Source: Polytrichum commune (Eukaryota > Streptophyta > Polytrichopsida > Polytrichales > Polytrichaceae). Taken from it: DNA of 64,000 nt. The notes beneath the pieces were generated by a model that was given only the letters and a program-made list of their open reading frames with translations, made no database searches and was not told the origin of the DNA. A program made the position numbers and the translations under genes. Location of the stretch: assembly GCA_950295325.1 (NCBI GenBank), contig OX485805.1, positions 47,516,758 through 47,580,757 of the forward strand, read 5' to 3'. Each line of letters starts with the position of its first letter. Within the stretch, counting starts at the first letter, position 1. Shown piece after piece: positions 59,101-64,000 of this stretch.

Positions 59101-60166
59101 GTCGAGCTCACTTGTATATAATGAACCATTGTTCATTTGGAATTTAAATGCACACTTTCTATCATAGGCTTGTGTTTCTTCATGCAGTGCAGGTGTTCTT
59201 CGTTGTGTTGTTGTTTTTGTTGTTGTTGCTACATTGGAAGCTAGTGATTGGTTGGTTTTTTGCTCTTGTAAGCCTTCGTTGGCATTGTTGCATAGCTTTG
59301 TGAATTCGGTAGCGTATGAATTATTAAGGACAAGGTGCGAGATGTATGTCAAGTAATTGGAGTAAGAGTAATTGAAAAGACAGATGAGCAGTGTGCGAAC
59401 TTGCTTTGGCTAACCCGCATTTTGAACAATGTGTGCATTGCAGGTTGACGAGGGTGTGGTTGGGCACATTCGAGACTCTCACCGCCAAGCTTCACCGCTG
59501 GTACTTGCAGTCGCAGCAACAAGAAGGCCAACCAGTAGGGGAGTCAAAACCCTCGCAGTCGCTCACCTGCAGTCGCAGCAATCGAACCTCGGCATCTACC
59601 ATTGGAAAACGGGCAAGCAGGAGGAGCCCAATTGGGTGCGCAACGTCGAGTTCGCCACCAGCCTCTTGACTCGCAGCCTCAGCCAGCAAATTGTTCATGA
59701 CAATTACGGTTCGTTTGAGTTTTCTTTTGATTTGAGAATGTCTGTTGGAATGGGTAGCATGGTGCTGAAGTAGAGTGATGCCTGGAAGTAGCATTGAGGT
59801 TCCTTTTTGTATTTCATCGGTTCATGGTATGAACTTGCAGGAATGTTGGCTCGTAGTTTCACATCTTCGATTGTAAATTGGGCAATACATGACATTGTTT
59901 GTGTTCAGGATCAAAAAAATTATGTAACCAACTCAAAATCTTGGAGGCATTTCAATCAAATGTGGCAGTCTACTGACTTGTGATACGTGTTGTTCATTTG
60001 CGCTCACCTGTGGTACGGTACGTTACTTGTTTTGATCGAATTTGTGATGATACATGAATAATGTTGCTGCTAAAACAATTCAATGCACCAGTTTTGCTAA
60101 ATTATCATGGTGACTTATGTTGAGTGCTCATTTAGGGGAATGGTTTGGCAAATATAGGTACTTCCA

Positions 60167-61882
60167 ATGGCAAGTAAATCCACGCACAAACGAGTGGATT
60201 TATCAAACTCTGAAAAGAAGCAAATTTGTGAAGTCCACAAAGCTCATCCAGGTTTGAAACATGAAGACCTTGCAAAATATATGGTGGACCAACATAAATT
60301 CAAGCTTGTGAATCGGACCACTATTTCCAAGATTCTTCGTTCAAAAGAGAAGTGGATGAACGTGGATACATGTGTGCGTGAAGGCAATGTACGACGTGCT
60401 CGAGTTGGAAAATGGCCTCAGCTTGAAAAAGCTTTGGTTTTATGGTTTGGACAGGTTAGGGCACGAAGGGGAGTTGTAACTGATGATGTCATTATGCACA
60501 AGGCTACAGAATTGAGGGATTCATTTGGCATATCTGATACCGAGTTCAAGCTTTCTCATGGGTGGTTGCAAAATTTCAAAACTCGACATGGAATAAAGTG
60601 TTATTATCTGCATGGAGAAAGTGGAGATGTAGATGGAGTTGGAGCTGCGTTGGCCATGGCAAAGATCCCATTCATATTGAAGAAATATGATCCTGAAGAC
60701 ATCTTCAATTTTGATGAGACAGGTTTGTATTATAAAGCCTCTCCTTGCAAGACTTTGAATATTGGGAAGGCAAAAGGAAATAAAAAGAAGAAGGACCGTG
60801 TGACATTGGGGCTTTGCACTAATATCTCAGGGAAGGAGCGATTGAAGCTTGTTTTCATTCACAAATCAACACGTCCCAGATGCTTTCCTCGGAAGTTTGA
60901 TCCAAATAGTATAGTACACTATTATTCTAACAATTCAGCCTGGATGAATGGTGATGTTTTTACACATTGGGTGAAGAGTGAGAACCGAAGAATGGCATTG
61001 CAAGATAGAAAAATTTGCATTATTATGGATAATGCAGGAAGCCATGATATTCATGGTGAGGTCAAAAAAGTTATAGATGGATTTAATGCTTTTGTACTCT
61101 CCCATATCACTATCTTGTTTCTTCCACCAAATGTGACTTCAGTTGTTCAGCCTTTGGATCAAGGAGTGATTGCAGCATTCAAAATGTGCTATAAACGCAA
61201 GCTTGTTGCCTGGACTTTGCAACAAATTGATAACTCAAATGAAGATTTGGGGAAACTGAATGTTGATATATTTCAAGCAATGCTATGGTGTGTGGCGGCA
61301 TGGCATGAATTAGATGATCAAACCATTAGAAATTGTTGGAGAAAGTTTGCCATATTGCCTGCAGCGTGGAATGCAGATATCAACAATTCTGATGAACGTA
61401 TGAAGTCCAAAATGGAGGAAGCAGCTTTGGAATTGGGCAATCTCATCGCCGCATTGAATTTGGGTTTGGATGTTGAAGGCAAGCCTAAAGAAAAGCTTAG
61501 TCCTTTAGAGTACATAAACATGGAAGGTGAAGATGATTTTGAGGTGGAATATTCTACTGAGGAGCTTGTGCAATTAGTGCAAGATGGCGAACATGTACTT
61601 GATTCCATGGAAGAAGACCCATTGATTGTTGATAGCAATGATGATGAGTCTAAAGTAGTGAAGCTAAGCGATGCACAAAAATATGCTAAAGATGTTTTGA
61701 ATTTTATGGCTAGCCAAGGTTCTCAGATTTTCAACACTCATGAGTTGTTAGGAATGGAAAACATCCATGACAAACTCATTAGAATTGGTGTTGGACATTT
61801 AACATCACTAAAACAATGTGACATTAGAAGCTTCTTTGTCTCTAGTGAGAGGTCTTTACCTGATCTCAATGACACATTGTGA
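60167..61882 (+). CDS. Tigger/pogo-like transposase
   Basis: One uninterrupted frame of 571 codons starts at ATG in ACTTCCAATGG. Residues about 8-62 form a psq/CENP-B N-terminal helix-turn-helix (LSNSEKKQICEVHKAH ... TTISKILRSKEKW). Residues about 80-145 form the second, CENP-B/Tc5-type HTH (GVVTDDVIMHKATEL ... SHGWLQNFKTRHGI). The DDE_1 nuclease follows, with the three acidic residues visible as NFDETGLYY (Asp183), IIMDNAGSH (Asp288) and VVQPLDQGVIAAFK (Asp331). The C-terminus is acidic and ends with a DIRSFF motif. Length and order match full-size transposases of this family. It binds the terminal repeats, cuts and reinserts the element at TA. No intron or lesion is seen, so it may be active; a leader intron ending near 60157 is possible. 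Confidence 0.97.
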   Translation: MASKSTHKRVDLSNSEKKQICEVHKAHPGLKHEDLAKYMVDQHKFKLVNRTTISKILRSKEKWMNVDTCVREGNVRRARVGKWPQLEKALVLWFGQVRARRGVVTDDVIMHKATELRDSFGISDTEFKLSHGWLQNFKTRHGIKCYYLHGESGDVDGVGAALAMAKIPFILKKYDPEDIFNFDETGLYYKASPCKTLNIGKAKGNKKKKDRVTLGLCTNISGKERLKLVFIHKSTRPRCFPRKFDPNSIVHYYSNNSAWMNGDVFTHWVKSENRRMALQDRKICIIMDNAGSHDIHGEVKKVIDGFNAFVLSHITILFLPPNVTSVVQPLDQGVIAAFKMCYKRKLVAWTLQQIDNSNEDLGKLNVDIFQAMLWCVAAWHELDDQTIRNCWRKFAILPAAWNADINNSDERMKSKMEEAALELGNLIAALNLGLDVEGKPKEKLSPLEYINMEGEDDFEVEYSTEELVQLVQDGEHVLDSMEEDPLIVDSNDDESKVVKLSDAQKYAKDVLNFMASQGSQIFNTHELLGMENIHDKLIRIGVGHLTSLKQCDIRSFFVSSERSLPDLNDTL

Positions 61883-62124
61883 TGTGCTCATGTTGTTATT
61901 CACAATTTTGAATTATATTTTACATTCAAAAACATTGAAGTCTTGTGTTTGTTTTTTTTTTTTTTTACATTGTAATTTCATTTTGATTTTCTACCTTTTT
62001 TTTTTTGATAATATCACATTATGCACAAATCTTCAAAATGTGACATTATCAAATATGTCACACCTTGTTTATATCACACTTTATGGTGAAACGGATGGTG
62101 TGATATTATCAAGGTTAGACTGTA

Positions 62125-62385
62125 GTTGCACTGTTCTGGGTTTGCGTTTCTCAAGGGTTGGGCATCTAGCCCTGGCCCTACCGTCATGGCTTGCAAAGTC
62201 CAGGTCCCTAAAGATCGACACCCGGACCTTGGACTAAATTTCTGGTGCTCCTCCCAAAGTGTCTGTACCTAATACCTATCTACTCGGGATTCGGTTCAGA
62301 AGCCTTTGTCTGTTGTGGCTGCAAGCTGTACACTAAATATTCCAATACTCCGTATTCTTCCTTGTGTTGTATCTCTTACTGGTCA
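62125..62385 (+). repeat. segmental duplication 2, right part after the transposon
   Basis: Continues the homology to 55611-55947 that the Tigger element interrupts at 58289. Confidence 0.9.
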
Positions 62386-63850
62386 AAGGGCCGGGGATTC
62401 GTGGCACTCATGTATTTTCATTAGTGAGAGTTCATTCATCTTTGCAGATGTGATGAACCACTTTAAACACTACCGTACCTCACGTCGTCAACTCCTTGTC
62501 TCAAGGGTTTCAAAAATACCAAGTTTTAGTAGTTCTAAATAATCCTAGTCTAAACTAATACCTAAGGCAATAAATACAAAGATAAAATAAAAATGCCTCA
62601 TATAGAAACAAGTGGGTGCATCATGCGTTGCCAACCTATCATTACTAGTCCGGTTATTTTTGAGGAATTAATATGGGCGGACATTAAATACCCCCTCACG
62701 AACTATTGGGGGTGTCAAATCCGGGCTAGGGCAACCCTTCAAAGAGATTTTTGAACCCGATCGAAAATTGTTGTCCATCCCACCCAACTTCGAAAAAACA
62801 CATTGCCCTTGCATTCTTGAAGGCCGCTTGACTACAAATCCCATATTGAGTGCACTTCACCTTCAAGGTCTAAAATCCAATATATATATGTGCACTTCCC
62901 ATTAGTAAATAAGCAATTGATTGGGATTTCAATCCTGAAGTGAAACCATCAATGAAGCACGTAATTAACTTGGAGGTCAAAAACACTACAAAATCCTCAT
63001 TAACATTGACGTTATAAATTTGTGACTTACGATTTAAAATTATCTTTGTCATCCTAATGATAGATTAGTGCAAGTGTTCATAAGATGACCAACATGAAGT
63101 AATAAACGTAGAATATATAACATACCAAAAAAATACAAAAAAAAATCTTATTTTTTTAAGTAATATAATATGAGGTATAAATAAATGGTATGTTATTTGG
63201 AATTAGACTTGTGGGACAACATTATGGATGGGGTATACTCAAAAAATCATAAGTTTCTGACTATAGCCTATCTGAAATATTGTAATATTTTATTCTCATC
63301 ACATACTGTATTATCTTTAAAATCACATGGTGTATATTAATTATTTTCAAGTTATTATTATTATTATTATTATTTTGAATTTATTTTGAGTTCACCAATT
63401 TACAATAAGTTGATATATATTATTTGATATATTACAAATGTTTGAGCAATCACACCCATGCAATATAAATGAATTATGAACAAAAAATGTCTATGGTAAC
63501 ACATCATAATCATATGTTGCACACGTTGATATCTTGCAATATTTATCAAAATAACCATGTGGAATTCAAAGCCACATCATGGCCTTGGAAACAACTCATG
63601 GGAGGTTAGAAAATAGGCTTAGAGCATCCAATGCCTCATTGCCTCTTGCCAATTAATTGATATTTACAAAATCGCTAGTAGTTCACGATAGCTATGAGGG
63701 AGAAAATAGGTCTTACATGCCAACTCGGAGGCGTTTCACTAAAGTAAGCTCCATCCAAGCTTCTTGATGGACTCGTCCGATTTTTGTTACCGGATGACTT
63801 TACTTGAGTGCCACAATCCCCGGCCCTAGCCAAAGACCATTAGACCATTG
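62386..63850. other. intergenic, nothing recognised
   Basis: AT-rich, without gene-like frames. Contains the ATT microsatellite noted separately. Confidence 0.4.
63351..63374. repeat. (ATT)n microsatellite
   Basis: About eight TTA units in AT-rich intergenic DNA. Confidence 0.9.
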
Positions 63851-64000
63851 CCCAGGAAGTTTTTGGGCATAGTTGGTCAAGATCCTAGTGATTCTAAATC
63901 CAAGTGGTTACATGTTGACATCTTTCAGTTTTGCTTTAATCAATTGAGGTGTATTCTATAGATTCCTTTAAAATGATTGGTAATTCTCCGGAAGTCTTGA
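63851..64000 (+). repeat. dispersed AACCGGTT-type repeat, copy 3, cut by the window end
   Basis: Homologous to the start of 33461-33665 (TTTTTGGGCATAG, GTGGTTACATGTTGACA, GAGGTGTATTCTATAGATTC). CCGGTT motifs are mutated here. Confidence 0.7.

Larger units (their letters stand above)
58290..62122 (+). mobile_element. complete Tigger-like (pogo/Tc1-mariner superfamily) transposon
   Basis: The 3833-bp element has terminal inverted repeats beginning CAGTCTAACCTTGATAAT at both ends (18 identical, about 25 with mismatches) and TA target duplications at 58288-58289 and 62123-62124. Subterminal motifs of the form TTGTTAATGTCAC and GTGATATTATCAA recur near both ends and may be transposase binding sites. 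It contains one intact transposase gene. It is inserted in one copy of segmental duplication 2, whose empty paralogue is at 55611-55947. Confidence 0.97.

Noticed and set aside
59391-59773. Overlapping small frames before the transposase as a second transposon gene
   Set aside because: They are on conflicting strands, lack start context and recognisable motifs, and overlap a repeat-rich leader.

Overview
This is nuclear DNA of a land plant. It carries intron-rich genes with GT-AG splicing, a plant MED13, an R2R3-MYB, a GH1 beta-glucosidase relic and a disease-resistance-type NB-ARC/LRR gene. The resistance gene has a protein kinase in front of its NB-ARC, an architecture known mainly from bryophytes, especially mosses. 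A non-seed plant is therefore most likely: a moss first, a lycophyte as the alternative. This is inference; no organism-specific marker is visible. The sequence is AT-rich, and most DNA outside the genes is transposon-derived.

Layout. (1) 322-14459, + strand: the 3' 22 exons of Mediator subunit MED13; the first exons lie before the window. Its introns hold small TIR elements and a tandem duplication. (2) 14460-17688: 3' flank, a 320-bp foldback element, and two copies of a possible MYB terminal exon. (3) 17689-21035, - strand: a four-exon R2R3-MYB gene whose upstream flank holds a degenerate threefold repeat. (4) 22-44 kb: gene-poor DNA with several dispersed repeat families, a decayed Tigger/pogo transposon, a 561-bp pogo-like deletion derivative, a 547-bp TIR element with an 8-bp target duplication, a 28-bp tandem array, and a broken GH1 gene. 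(5) 44035-52468, - strand: a kinase/NB-ARC/LRR gene whose LRR part contains 34 tandem copies of a 144-bp unit, broken by a one-base deletion and later by a TAG. (6) 55-64 kb: duplicated segments and a complete Tigger-like element (58290-62122) with an intact 571-residue transposase, terminal inverted repeats and TA target duplications. A paralogous empty site lies 2.6 kb upstream.

The protein genes do not form a functional cluster. MED13 is a general transcription cofactor, the MYB a sequence-specific regulator, and the kinase-NLR an immune-receptor-type gene. What ties the window together is repeat dynamics: pogo-superfamily activity, foldback elements in introns, and repeated unequal exchange inside the LRR exon.
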